Shown here in pieces: positions 28,394 through 36,960 of a stretch of DNA of 64,000 nt. The DNA comes from a delta proteobacterium NaphS2. GTDB lineage: Bacteria > Desulfobacterota > DSM-4660 > Desulfatiglandales > Desulfatiglandaceae. Numbering within the stretch: the first letter of the stretch is position 1; the number at the start of each line of letters is the position of its first letter. A program made the position numbers and the translations under genes. The notes under the pieces were generated by a model. It searched no databases, had not been told where the DNA came from, and saw only the letters and a program-made list of their open reading frames with translations. Location of the stretch: positions 1 to 64,000 of the forward strand of contig ADZZ01000702.1 of the NCBI GenBank assembly GCA_000179315.1, in the 5' to 3' direction.

Positions 28394-28501
28394 CTAGTTT
28401 CCAGGGTGTTGGGTAAGATTTAAATACCAATGCAATACCACCACAATGATTTCCATCACGGTAAAACCGTTATGATTCTTTTTTGAGTTTCTGTCGATCA
28501 T
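28394..28501 (-). pseudogene. truncated duplicate of the FimT-like pilin start
   Basis: The minus strand from ATG 28501 reads MIDRNSKKNHNGFTVMEIIVVV, matching the prepilin start of the FimT-like gene, then leaves homology and stops at 28394. Only about 22 codons of the pilin remain, followed by unrelated codons. It has the same upstream promoter copy, so it could still be transcribed toward the PIN pair. Confidence 0.8.
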
Positions 28502-28699
28502 GAGGCAGCACATTTAAATAAAGGAATCTTTGTATTGACAAAGCCCATAATTTGTAATTATTATTCCCCAAAAATATAAATGTCAAGCACTTAGCGATGG
28601 AAATTCTTAAGGCAGAAGCTGGTTTTATTGCGAAAAACCGTGGTTCACACTTTCCACAGAATTCAGCCGGGATCAAAAGCCCATGACGAGTTTCTCACT
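28436..28699. repeat. direct duplication of pilin promoter and gene start, copy B
   Basis: Second copy of 27130-27396. Homology starts in the pilin codons near the prepilin helix and runs through the promoter into about 120 bases of upstream DNA. The remaining 28700-28909 holds no recognisable gene and is AT-rich. Confidence 0.85.
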
Positions 28700-28909
28700 T
28701 TAAATTATGCATTTCCATTTCCACAAGTGAATTCTTGTTGGCAAAAAGTTCATGACTTTTTTATAACAGGGTCTTTGCTTTCGGTTTAAGGTTTGTAGTG
28801 ATGTCGTGTCATGTGATTGATACGGCCACAATATGTGGTGATATGTCATTTTAGCTTTTGCAACATATGCAGCTTCGACCAAAAATTTAAATTAAAATAT
28901 AATAAAAGC

Positions 28910-28938
28910 TTGACAAATTCCGGTTTTTATTGGATAAT
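28910..28938 (+). promoter_or_regulatory. sigma70-type promoter of the pilM-pilQ operon
   Basis: TTGACA (28910-28915), 17-base spacer, GATAAT (28933-28938), 50 bases before pilM. It is the only strong promoter seen ahead of the seven-gene pil block. Confidence 0.7.
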
Positions 28939-28987
28939 TAGAAGTATCCTTACATCCAATTGAAAATTTGGATCAGGCAGAGCGACC

Positions 28988-30064
28988 ATGGCTTTAGGGA
29001 AAAATAATCAGTTGGTGGGTGTGGACATCGGGTCCCACGCCATCAAAGTGCTTGAAATCCAGCAGACCAAAAATGGCCGGTTTCTTAAGAACTTCGGAAT
29101 GATTGGGCTGCCTCGGAACGCTATTCGCGAAGGGGACATTGTAGAGAAGGAAGCGGTTGCAGGCGCCCTCAAAAAACTTTTCACGAATCTGAAAATCAGA
29201 AATCAGAATGTCGCGGTTGCTCTTTCCGGTTACCCGGTAATGGCCAAAAGAGTCACGCTCCCCGTTTCAAAAAGAGAAAAAATCGAAGCCACCATTCACG
29301 AACAGGCCGAACAATACATCCCTTTCGATATCAACGATGTCAATCTTGATTTTGACATCTTAGAAAGAGGAGACTCTTCCGAGGATAATGCGGCGAAAGG
29401 TGATCAATCTCTTGAAGTGATGCTCGTGGCGGCCAAAAAGGACGTGATTGATGCTTATGTGAGCCTGCTGAGGACCGCCGGTCTGAACCCCGGAGTGCTT
29501 GATGTTGATTTCTTTGCCCTTCAAAATGCCGCTGAGGTGAGCATCGGCGTCGAGACGGAGGGGTATGCCATCGTCAATGTGGGAGCGGAGGAACTGGGTA
29601 TTAACACCGTGGCTGATGGGACGTCCCTTTTCTCGCGCGATTCTTCTTTCGGCGGTTCACAGATTACGGATCTCATCATGGGCCATTTCGATGTGGATTT
29701 TGAAACGGCTGAGGAGATCAAGGTGGGCGCGGTTGAGGACAAGCCGTGGGACAAAAGACTGGCAGCCAGTGTGGCAGGCGTGGTGGCTGACTGGGCCCAG
29801 GAAATCAAGCGTGCCCTCGACTTTGTTGAGACCACCTACCCGGACAAAACCATCGGAAAAATCTTCGTTTGCGGCGGTTCCTGCCGGATCAGGGGTTTTC
29901 AGAAATACCTGGAAAACTATACGGGTTTGCCGGTGCGGGAGCTGAATCCCTTTTCGAGTCTGATTCCAAACCGGGATCTTTTTGATGAAGCATATCTGAA
30001 TCATATGGCGCCACAGGCCTGCGTTGCCATGGGCCTGGCTCTGAGGAGCATTGACGACAAATGA
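28988..30064 (+). CDS. pilM: type IV pilus assembly protein PilM
   Basis: 358 residues, actin-like cytoplasmic protein. NNQLVGVDIGSHAIKVLEIQ is the first phosphate-binding motif, the VIGR/NEQ-like segments include EKIEATIHEQAEQYIPFDINDVNLDF, and GKIFVCGGSCRIRGFQKYLENYTGLPV is the adenosine-binding region. PilM binds the N terminus of PilN and connects the assembly platform to the cytoplasmic motor. Its stop overlaps the start of pilN (ATGA). Confidence 0.95.
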   Translation: MALGKNNQLVGVDIGSHAIKVLEIQQTKNGRFLKNFGMIGLPRNAIREGDIVEKEAVAGALKKLFTNLKIRNQNVAVALSGYPVMAKRVTLPVSKREKIEATIHEQAEQYIPFDINDVNLDFDILERGDSSEDNAAKGDQSLEVMLVAAKKDVIDAYVSLLRTAGLNPGVLDVDFFALQNAAEVSIGVETEGYAIVNVGAEELGINTVADGTSLFSRDSSFGGSQITDLIMGHFDVDFETAEEIKVGAVEDKPWDKRLAASVAGVVADWAQEIKRALDFVETTYPDKTIGKIFVCGGSCRIRGFQKYLENYTGLPVRELNPFSSLIPNRDLFDEAYLNHMAPQACVAMGLALRSIDDK

Positions 30065-30666
30065 TCAAAATCAATCTCCTGCCATTTCGAGCGGCGCGAA
30101 AACGGGAAAACGTCAGACGGCAGGTCAGCATTTACTTTTTGTGCATTCTTTTCCTGTTTTGCATAATGGGTTACCTTCATGTGTCCCTCGGTGGACAGCT
30201 CTCCCAATTGAAAACCAGGGAAGAAGTACTGCGGAAAGAGTTGAAATCCTATGCTGCAGTGACGCAAGAAATCGCCAAGCTCGAGAAGGACAGTAAGGAT
30301 CTCGACAAGAAGCTCAAAGTCATCAAAAGTCTTGAAAAGCAGCGGGTGGGCCCGGTGCTTCTCCTTGTTGATATCGCTCAGGCCGTCCCTTTTGACCGGT
30401 TGTGGCTGGACAGCGTCGTGGAAACAAGCGGTCGATTGAGCCTTCAGGGAACCGCCATGGATAACCATACGGTGGCCAGGTTCATGACACGGCTCGAAAA
30501 TGCTCCGCATATCGAAACGGTTGATCTGGACCGCACCTCCTTGAAATATTTCCCGGAATACAAGCGTAGAGCCAGTAATTTCGTTCTCACCTGCAAAACC
30601 GACTACAAAGAACCGGAACCCGGCCCCGAAACCAAGCCGAAAAAAGAGAAAGGCGGGAGACGGTAA
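30061..30666 (+). CDS. pilN: type IV pilus inner-membrane platform protein PilN
   Basis: 201 residues. MIKINLLPFRAARKRENVRRQ is the conserved PilN N terminus that docks in PilM (INLLPxR). It is followed by one membrane helix (VSIYFLCILFLFCIMGYLHV), a coiled-coil stretch and the periplasmic domain (VGPVLLLVDIAQAVPFDRLWLDSV). It forms a heterodimer with PilO. A short Pro/Lys-rich tail ends the protein. Confidence 0.95.
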   Translation: MIKINLLPFRAARKRENVRRQVSIYFLCILFLFCIMGYLHVSLGGQLSQLKTREEVLRKELKSYAAVTQEIAKLEKDSKDLDKKLKVIKSLEKQRVGPVLLLVDIAQAVPFDRLWLDSVVETSGRLSLQGTAMDNHTVARFMTRLENAPHIETVDLDRTSLKYFPEYKRRASNFVLTCKTDYKEPEPGPETKPKKEKGGRR

Positions 30667-30672
30667 CCGCAT

Positions 30673-31317
30673 ATGGCAAAAACGGGATCCATAAGCTGGC
30701 GGGCCGCGGGAGAAAGTATCTTTGAAAAGGCCGGAAAGATCAAGCGGACCCACCGCATTATGATTTTAGTGGCTACCATCCTCCTTTTCGGCGGGGCGTT
30801 TTATGCCCTGGACTACGCGCCCAAATCAGAAGAAATCACCATGGCCGAAGAGAACGTGGAGCGGCTGGCGCAGCAGTTGAAAACCACCAAAATTCGCGCC
30901 AAAAGCATCGAAAAAATTAGAGCAAGACACGCAGAGGTGCGGAAACAGTTTCATGAAGCCCTCAAGCTCCTGCCCGACAAACGCGAAATTCCCGATCTTT
31001 TAAAAAGCATCTCACAACAGGGGCTGGACGCCAAACTGGAATTTCGTTTGTTCAGCCCGCAGCCGGAAAAATCCAGAGCTTTTTATATGGAAATCCCGGT
31101 ATCCATCGAGGTTCGGGGCGAATACCGCAATGTCGTCGATTTTTTTGACCGGGTAGGGCGGATGGACCGTATCGTGAACATTCTAAACATCAGCATGAAA
31201 CCGGATAAGCCGCTATCCACCCAGCTCTTGACCCGATGCATGGCCATTACCTATCGATTCAAAAGTGAAGAAGATGTCAAAAAAGAGCAGCAGAGCAAAA
31301 AGAAAAAAAGAAAATAG
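30673..31317 (+). CDS. pilO: type IV pilus inner-membrane platform protein PilO
   Basis: 214 residues with an N-terminal membrane helix (HRIMILVATILLFGGAFYALDYA), a coiled coil (EEITMAEENVERLAQQLKTTKIRAKSIEKIRARHAEV) and the PilO ferredoxin-like core (LPDKREIPDLLKSISQQGLDAKLEFRLFSPQ, VSIEVRGEYRNVVDFFDRVGRM). It pairs with PilN and contacts PilP. Its Lys-rich tail overlaps the start of pilP. Confidence 0.94.
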   Translation: MAKTGSISWRAAGESIFEKAGKIKRTHRIMILVATILLFGGAFYALDYAPKSEEITMAEENVERLAQQLKTTKIRAKSIEKIRARHAEVRKQFHEALKLLPDKREIPDLLKSISQQGLDAKLEFRLFSPQPEKSRAFYMEIPVSIEVRGEYRNVVDFFDRVGRMDRIVNILNISMKPDKPLSTQLLTRCMAITYRFKSEEDVKKEQQSKKKKRK

Positions 31318-31936
31318 AAGAACCGGGTTGACGGCGGTTTTATCACTCGTACTGGGGATTTTTTTCCTGTTTCCACAAGGTGTAATGGGCACGAGTGTGT
31401 CGGAGCCCATTTATAAACCTGCGCAACCCCCGAAAGCGCTGCAAGGCGACAACGCCAAAAGCAATCTTCCGCCGCCCGTTGATATCAAAAATATTCCCGA
31501 TCCTTTTCTCTCATATCTGGTGATGGAGGGCAGAAACCAAGCCGCCTTGGACGAACGGGAGAGACAGAAACTGCTGGATCTTGAAAAGCAGCGAAAACTG
31601 GAAGCGCTAAACCTGGCAAAACAAAAAGCGGCCGCGCTTGAAAAACTGCGGAGAATGCGGGAGCCCAGAACCGAACTTCAGAAATTGAGCCTGGCGCAAT
31701 TGACGTTGACGGCCATCATTCAAGACCGCGGAAAGGCATGGGCCATGGTGAGGGACGAAAAGGGAATGGGTTACATTTTGAAAAAAGGCACGGCCATCGG
31801 CACCATGGGAGGCCGTGTTGCGACAATATCGGGCGTTCAGAAAAAGGTCATCATCAACGAACCCTATCTGGAAAAAGAACTCTATATCAAATACAAGCCG
31901 AAGGTGATCGAGCTGCCGGACGAGGTGTTTGAATGA
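31274..31936 (+). CDS. pilP: type IV pilus lipoprotein/periplasmic protein PilP
   Basis: 220 residues from ATG 31274; a GTG at 31265 adds three residues. A signal sequence (TGLTAVLSLVLGIFFLFPQGVMG) lacks a clear lipobox Cys. The flexible middle part has charged helices (ALDERERQKLLDLEKQRKLEAL). The C-terminal beta domain LSLAQLTLTAIIQDRGKAWAMVRDEKGMGYILKKGTAIGTMGGRV is the PilP/HofP core that bridges PilNO to the secretin. It overlaps pilO by 44 bases and the next gene by four. Confidence 0.9.
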   Translation: MSKKSSRAKRKKENRRTGLTAVLSLVLGIFFLFPQGVMGTSVSEPIYKPAQPPKALQGDNAKSNLPPPVDIKNIPDPFLSYLVMEGRNQAALDERERQKLLDLEKQRKLEALNLAKQKAAALEKLRRMREPRTELQKLSLAQLTLTAIIQDRGKAWAMVRDEKGMGYILKKGTAIGTMGGRVATISGVQKKVIINEPYLEKELYIKYKPKVIELPDEVFE

Positions 31937-31965
31937 AACGTCAAAAAGATTGCGGATTGCGGATC

Positions 31966-31985
31966 GCCCGCAACGGAATGCGGGC
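31966..31985 (+). repeat. hairpin at the pilP-downstream gene junction
   Basis: GCCCGCA-ACGGAA-TGCGGGC has perfect 7-base arms. It follows a GATTGCGGATTGCGGAT direct repeat. It is only coding if the following gene uses the early ATG at 31933. The region may instead be a leader. Confidence 0.4.
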
Positions 31986-32019
31986 TTCAAAATGTCATTA
32001 TCCCCAGAGGAAAATGCGG

Positions 32020-33324
32020 ATGAAGCAAATGATCCAATGGACATTGCTCTTGATTTTCTGCCTGGGCGTTCCGGCGGCAAGGGCCCAGGAAGACGATTTG
32101 CCGGCCCTCAATGAAGGGATCGATCAGCTTTCATTTCAATTGACCAGTCAGGTAGCCACCCGTTATTTCGACCTGGATAAACGGCCCGTCGTCAAGGTGG
32201 CGGTTTTTGACTTTACGGATCCGGAAGGCAACATCACCACCGGATCCCGGTATGTGACGACCCGGGTTCGACTGGCTTTTGCCAAAGGCACACAGTTTGA
32301 ACTCCTTACGGTGCGAAATTTTGAACAACGGGGCGTTGTGATCACCCCCAAGGCTTTTTCGGAAAACAGCGATCTCAGGGACCACGTGCTGGAACAGCTC
32401 AAGGCGGATGCCTATATCTTTGGAACCTTCACCGTTTTTGACAGCCGGGAGGCGCAATGCAACGTCAACATCTGGGGTCTTGCGCCCCCATTTGACAGTT
32501 GGTACCAGGTCAAGCCCATCGAATTTGAAAACCCCCTGCCCTGGAAGATCGCGCTCACCCCTTCGGGGGCCCTCTTTTTCAGCACGGTACTTCAGGAAGG
32601 GGCGCAAGGCATTATCGATGAAGCCAAACAACAAAATCTGGGAAAAGTCATCTTTCTCTCGCAGCCCATTTGCGACGACCTGAGCCTTTCCTGGCAGATC
32701 CGTTCCGACGGAATGGTTTATGACCTGCGGAAAGAGAGCAAAATGGGATCCCTGCGCAACCGCACCGGGCAGGTGCTTCAAAGCCGCGTGAAAAACGAGG
32801 AAACACTGAAGGAACTCAGCTATATCGTCCAGGAAGCCACTTTGGTGATTAAGGAACAGGGGGGTGATGCCTATCGATTCGAACCCTATGTTCTGCCCGA
32901 AGAGAGCGATTATTATTTCATTCCCTTCAGCGATGACGAAACCGGTTTAAGGTTCCAGTACCTCTGGGGCAAACCGGGCCTCAGCAAAAGGATGTCGGAT
33001 CGGGATGCCGGAAAAGGATGGAAGCTTCACCTGGCTCTGGATGATTATGAAAATGTCATGGCCGTGGGCACCCATGTGGCCACCGCCACCCTTTCTCCAA
33101 TGGCGGAAAGCCAGTACGGGTCAAAACGGCCCCGATCGGATTACGTCACCCGGTTTAAATTCTCCATCTATCCGGGGTTGAATATTTATGTGGTCAACTA
33201 TGTGTACCGGCGGGACAGACCGGAAATCTTTGTGCGCCGCCTCGATGTCGACGCAACCAAGGATGTGCCCATCCGGTCCATCAAGAAAATCACCGAGGTC
33301 TTCAGGGTTTATGGAAGCAATTGA
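32020..33324 (+). CDS. exported CsgG/FlgO-like protein within the pil operon
   Basis: About 434 residues. ATG 32020 has AGAGG nine bases upstream and gives a clean signal peptide (MKQMIQWTLLLIFCLGVPAARA); the ATG at 31933 overlapping pilP would put 29 extra residues, partly hairpin-encoded, in front. The N-terminal half (VAVFDFTDPEGNITTGSRYVTTRVRLAFAKG, LLTVRNFEQRG, DHVLEQLKADAYIFGTF) resembles the CsgG/FlgO outer-membrane family. The C-terminal half (about 230-434) was not recognised. Its place between pilP and pilQ suggests a secretin-associated periplasmic or outer-membrane component. Confidence 0.7.
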   Translation: MKQMIQWTLLLIFCLGVPAARAQEDDLPALNEGIDQLSFQLTSQVATRYFDLDKRPVVKVAVFDFTDPEGNITTGSRYVTTRVRLAFAKGTQFELLTVRNFEQRGVVITPKAFSENSDLRDHVLEQLKADAYIFGTFTVFDSREAQCNVNIWGLAPPFDSWYQVKPIEFENPLPWKIALTPSGALFFSTVLQEGAQGIIDEAKQQNLGKVIFLSQPICDDLSLSWQIRSDGMVYDLRKESKMGSLRNRTGQVLQSRVKNEETLKELSYIVQEATLVIKEQGGDAYRFEPYVLPEESDYYFIPFSDDETGLRFQYLWGKPGLSKRMSDRDAGKGWKLHLALDDYENVMAVGTHVATATLSPMAESQYGSKRPRSDYVTRFKFSIYPGLNIYVVNYVYRRDRPEIFVRRLDVDATKDVPIRSIKKITEVFRVYGSN

Positions 33325-33400
33325 TGAAACGCATGCATTTACGGCACGGAACCCGCCGTCAGCCGGTTTACGGCTTCAACAACGGGGGGAGGAGAAATTG

Positions 33401-35773
33401 ATGCATTGGCATAGGAGCGGGACTTTCCGAAGTCGGTTCGGTCTGTGGCTTTTCCTGCTGGGAATTCTGGCGTTCGGCTGCTCGACCTCTTCCACAACCC
33501 CGGTGGAAGGCCCGGGAAGTGGCGCGGGCGTTCTTTCAAGCATTGAAAGCATCGTGACGCCCGAAAAAACCACGCTTGTGATGCATGCGCCCGGCGTCCG
33601 GACCGATCGGAAGACCTACACCTTATCGGATCCGTCCCGCATCTGTCTGGACCTTGTGGCGACACCGGCCGACGATTTGCCTGAAACCGTTCAACTGCCG
33701 GAAGGGCCGGTGGAAAAATGGCTTGTCCAGAAACGGGGCCCGAATCACACCGGGATCGTGGTCTATGTCAGGCCGGAGGACTACTCTTATCGTCTCACCT
33801 ATGAAGGCGGCAAAGTGCTTCTGGCCGTGACCCCCATGGGAAATGAAAAATTTACGGCTCCAAAATTCGGTGAACCCGCACCCGGCGCGGCAGGTTCGCG
33901 AATTCGCGAACTGGCCGTTCTGGACCTTCCCGGCAGCGGCACACGACTGCGCATCGAGACCGATCAGCCGGTGGAAAGTGACATGACCCTGGAAGGAAGC
34001 GTGCTGACCATCAATCTAAAGGATGTTACGGCCACCACCCGCGGGCTCAAGGCCCTGGAGACGCAGCCCTCCGGCGGTGTTATCCAGGGAGTCCGCGCTT
34101 TTTACGCGCCCAGGGACAACACCGTGCTGTTAAAGGTTTCCCTGAGAACCCTGGCGCCCTACCATGTGAGCCGTGAGGGAAATTCGCTGCTGGTGGATTT
34201 TGATCCATTGCCCGGCGGGTTTTATCAAGCCCAAAACCAGCCTGTGGCACAGACGCCGAGAGGGCAATCTGCCAAAACCGCAACGGTTCAACCGCTTCAA
34301 ACACGACAAAGCGCCGGTTCCAGCGCTCAAGATGTGGCAAAAGCCTCCAAAAAGGCGGAAGCCAGGGCTGAGCTTTTTGAAAGCAGCAGTAAAAGTTATG
34401 CCGGCCAGAAGATGAGCTTTGATTTTGTGGACACGGATATTCGAAACATCCTGAAACTGTTGGCGGAAGTGGCCAACCTCAACATTGTTTGGGGCAGTGA
34501 TGTGGAGGGCAAAATTTCCATGCGACTGGACAATGTGGCCTGGGATCAGGCCCTTGAGATGGTTCTCAAGCCCAACGGATTGACCTACCAGATTGAAGAC
34601 GAAGTGCTTTGGGTGGTGCCCCGCAGCAAGCTGGTGGATATGGAGATTGCTGAAAAGAAACGAAAAGGCGCCCTCATGGCCGCCAAAAGGCTTCAGGGGG
34701 TTTTTGAAGCTAAAGTGGTGGAGTTCATCATCGTTCGCCACCGGCCCGTGGACGATGTTTTCAGGATGCTCGTGGGTGACCCAAATGCGGTTCCAAAAAT
34801 TCCCGGCATTTTAGATATTGAGGGTGCGGAATCCGAAGAAAAAGAGGAAGGGGAAGAAAAAGAGGGAAAGAAAGTCAAAATCGCTACCCTGGATCTGTAC
34901 CTTTCATACGACACGGGTACCAACATGATTATCGCCAACGGCGTGCGGGCCAAGGTGGACAAGGTCAAGGAACTGGTTCGAAAGTTGGATGTGCCGGAAA
35001 AACAGGTGATGATTGAAACCAGGATCGTAGAGGCCACCACCGATTTTGCCCGGGATCTGGGCATTCAATGGCAGTCCCTCGATGGTAGCCGACCGGGCGT
35101 GCAGCGAAAATGGTACAATTCCGACGGAACCGAAAGGTTTGACGGTTCCTTTTCCACCAATGCGCCCGCCAACTGGGGCGCTAATATCGGCCTGGCATTC
35201 GGCTGGATCACCGACGGAGGCTTGGGCTCACTGGCGCTCGACGCTTCCCTGGCTTTGGCGCAGGATGATGGGAAAGCCAAAATTATCTCAGCACCCAAAG
35301 TCATGACCGTCAACAACGGACCCGCAGAGGTGGCCCGGGGTACCGTCAGATACTTCCCCATCCGCACCCTGGATACCATCGATTACAAGGAAATTCCCGC
35401 GCTCCTCTCGTTGACGGTGACCCCCACGGTGAGTGCCGATGACCAGCACGTCACCATGAAAGTGGAGGTGACAGACAACCGGGAACTTCCGGCCTCCACC
35501 GAACAGACCGAAGAAGGTACCACCGATTCCCCGCCCGGACGAACGGAAAAAAAGATCACCAGCAACCTGATTGTGAAAACGGGCGACACGGTGGTTATCG
35601 GGGGCATTTACCAGAAAAGCGAGATCAGTAGCGATTCAGGCATTCCGTGGCTCAAGGACATCCCCTTGCTCGGTTATCTTTTTAAGGCCGAGCGAACGCA
35701 GGAAAGCAAGACCGAGCTGCTCATCTTTTTGACCCCCACAGTGGTCAAGAGTGTGGTTGAAGCCGGATCATGA
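33401..35773 (+). CDS. pilQ: type IV pilus secretin PilQ
   Basis: 790 residues from ATG 33401 with a GGGGGAGGAG site upstream; the longer frame to 33188 overlaps the upstream gene and lacks a signal. The lipoprotein signal is LFLLGILAFGCSTS. An AMIN domain follows (about 45-300), then the N0/STN region (MSFDFVDTDIRNILKLLAEVANLNIVWGSDVEGKIS), N1 (AKVVEFIIVRHRPVDDVFRMLVG) and an Asp/Glu-rich insertion. The secretin core (VMIETRIVEATTDFARDLGIQWQ to GDTVVIGGIYQKSEISSDSGIPWLKDIPLLGYLF) completes it. The conserved end LLIFLTPTVV is present. It forms the outer-membrane pore for the pilus. Confidence 0.95.
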   Translation: MHWHRSGTFRSRFGLWLFLLGILAFGCSTSSTTPVEGPGSGAGVLSSIESIVTPEKTTLVMHAPGVRTDRKTYTLSDPSRICLDLVATPADDLPETVQLPEGPVEKWLVQKRGPNHTGIVVYVRPEDYSYRLTYEGGKVLLAVTPMGNEKFTAPKFGEPAPGAAGSRIRELAVLDLPGSGTRLRIETDQPVESDMTLEGSVLTINLKDVTATTRGLKALETQPSGGVIQGVRAFYAPRDNTVLLKVSLRTLAPYHVSREGNSLLVDFDPLPGGFYQAQNQPVAQTPRGQSAKTATVQPLQTRQSAGSSAQDVAKASKKAEARAELFESSSKSYAGQKMSFDFVDTDIRNILKLLAEVANLNIVWGSDVEGKISMRLDNVAWDQALEMVLKPNGLTYQIEDEVLWVVPRSKLVDMEIAEKKRKGALMAAKRLQGVFEAKVVEFIIVRHRPVDDVFRMLVGDPNAVPKIPGILDIEGAESEEKEEGEEKEGKKVKIATLDLYLSYDTGTNMIIANGVRAKVDKVKELVRKLDVPEKQVMIETRIVEATTDFARDLGIQWQSLDGSRPGVQRKWYNSDGTERFDGSFSTNAPANWGANIGLAFGWITDGGLGSLALDASLALAQDDGKAKIISAPKVMTVNNGPAEVARGTVRYFPIRTLDTIDYKEIPALLSLTVTPTVSADDQHVTMKVEVTDNRELPASTEQTEEGTTDSPPGRTEKKITSNLIVKTGDTVVIGGIYQKSEISSDSGIPWLKDIPLLGYLFKAERTQESKTELLIFLTPTVVKSVVEAGS

Positions 35774-35814
35774 TCACGGGCGGGCGTAGCCGAGCGGGAA
35801 CAAGGACAAGGTGC

Positions 35815-36597
35815 ATGCAGTTGAAGTTGAACAATACCTGTTTTGGAATTTCCCGGTTGTGCGTTGTGTTTCTTTTTTTGCTGCCCTGTATGATATCCTG
35901 CGGTACCGACAATGCGGCGCAGAAGAAAAAAGCGACGACGCTGGCGGACCTGGGGCAGGCCATGGCCTCCGAGGGGAATCTCCGGGGAGCGCTGCAAAAG
36001 CTGCTTGAAGCCTCGAAACTGGATCCGGACAATGCGGATATTTACCAGCAGATCGCCCTGGTGTTTCGAAGTCTGGGGGATTACCGGCTTTCACTCAAAT
36101 ATTTCCGCAAGGCCCTGGAACTGAAACCGGATTTCCCCGAAGCAACCAACAACATGGGCACGGTTTACCTTTTGATGGGAGACTGGCCCAAGGCCGTCGA
36201 CTGTTTCAAAAAGGCGGCGGAAAACATTAAATACCAGACGCCCCATTACGCCTACAACAACCTGGGACTCGCCTATTTCAATATGGGTGACTATGAAAAG
36301 GCCATTCAAAATTATGAAATGTCAATTCGGCTGTCCCATTCCTATGCCTTTGCCTACGTCAATCTGGCAAAGGTTTATGAAGCAAAAGGTAATCTTGTTG
36401 AAGCGGAGGTGAACTACCGGGAAGCGGTCCTTTATCGGCCCAGGGACCCGCAGGTTCTTTTGGGGTTTGCCGAATTGCTCATAAAAGAGGACAAGACCAA
36501 AGAAGCAAAAGAAACGTTGATAAAAATTATCAAAGAAGATCCGAGAAGCGCCGCCGGAACGGAAGCCCGAAAACTGCTGGCGAAGCTGCAGAATTGA
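35815..36597 (+). CDS. TPR lipoprotein, PilF/PilW-like
   Basis: 260 residues from ATG 35815 (AAGG upstream); the in-frame ATG 35770 overlaps the pilQ stop and adds 15 basic residues. Lipoprotein signal ISRLCVVFLFLLPCMISC. Six or so TPR units follow (LADLGQAMASEGNLRGALQKLLEASKLDPDNADIYQQIALVFRSLGDYRLSLKYFRKALELKPDFPEATNNMGTVY and onward). It is the likely pilotin that helps PilQ assemble in the outer membrane, as the last gene of the operon. Confidence 0.85.
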   Translation: MQLKLNNTCFGISRLCVVFLFLLPCMISCGTDNAAQKKKATTLADLGQAMASEGNLRGALQKLLEASKLDPDNADIYQQIALVFRSLGDYRLSLKYFRKALELKPDFPEATNNMGTVYLLMGDWPKAVDCFKKAAENIKYQTPHYAYNNLGLAYFNMGDYEKAIQNYEMSIRLSHSYAFAYVNLAKVYEAKGNLVEAEVNYREAVLYRPRDPQVLLGFAELLIKEDKTKEAKETLIKIIKEDPRSAAGTEARKLLAKLQN

Positions 36598-36613
36598 GAT
36601 TTTGAAAAAGTGT

Positions 36614-36668
36614 CCGCCAAAAAAATCTCACGTGAAGGTGCCAAGAATGACCTTTCGGGTTTTGGCGG
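36614..36668 (+). terminator. nested hairpin after the pil operon
   Basis: CCGCCAAAA (36614-36622) pairs with TTTTGGCGG (36660-36668). Inside it, GAAGGT pairs with ACCTTTC around a ten-base loop. It lies 17 bases after the stop codon of the TPR gene and may end the operon, but the T-run is weak (TGTTT). Confidence 0.4.
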
Positions 36669-36750
36669 TGTTTATGAGAATTAAAGGTTTGCAGGCTGGG
36701 GCAGAGACGAAATGATAATGAATGTTTACAATGAAATACCGGAGGGCAAT

Positions 36751-36960
36751 ATGAATACCGATCTATTAGAGCAAAAATTTAATGTCTTGCCGGATGATTT
36801 GAAGAGGGAAGTTTTGGATTTTATCGATTTTCTAATGACCAAAAGAAAAAAAGAGAAAATACAAAGTCAATTCGATTTCACTTGGGAAGGTGGGTTAGCT
36901 GATCTTAGAGACGATTTCAATTCTGTTGATTTGCAGCATCACTCAATGGAGTGGAGGTAA
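36751..36960 (+). CDS. DUF2281-type antitoxin
   Basis: 69 residues from ATG 36751, which has GGAGGGCAAT directly upstream; an in-frame ATG at 36712 is unlikely. MNTDLLEQKFNVLPDDLKREVLDFIDFLMTKRKK is the DUF2281 core. The C terminus (FDFTWEGGLADLRDDFNSVDLQHHSMEWR) is the typical toxin-binding tail. It overlaps the PIN gene by one base (TAATG). Confidence 0.88.
   Translation: MNTDLLEQKFNVLPDDLKREVLDFIDFLMTKRKKEKIQSQFDFTWEGGLADLRDDFNSVDLQHHSMEWR

Noticed and set aside
28470-28676. Minus-strand frame across the duplicated pilin promoter
   Set aside because: It runs through promoter DNA in a frame different from the pilin fragment and is not preserved in copy A.
31933-32019. Longer start for the gene after pilP at ATG 31933
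   Set aside because: Although it overlaps the pilP stop as ATGA, it would encode a hairpin and direct repeat and would hide the signal peptide 29 residues inside.
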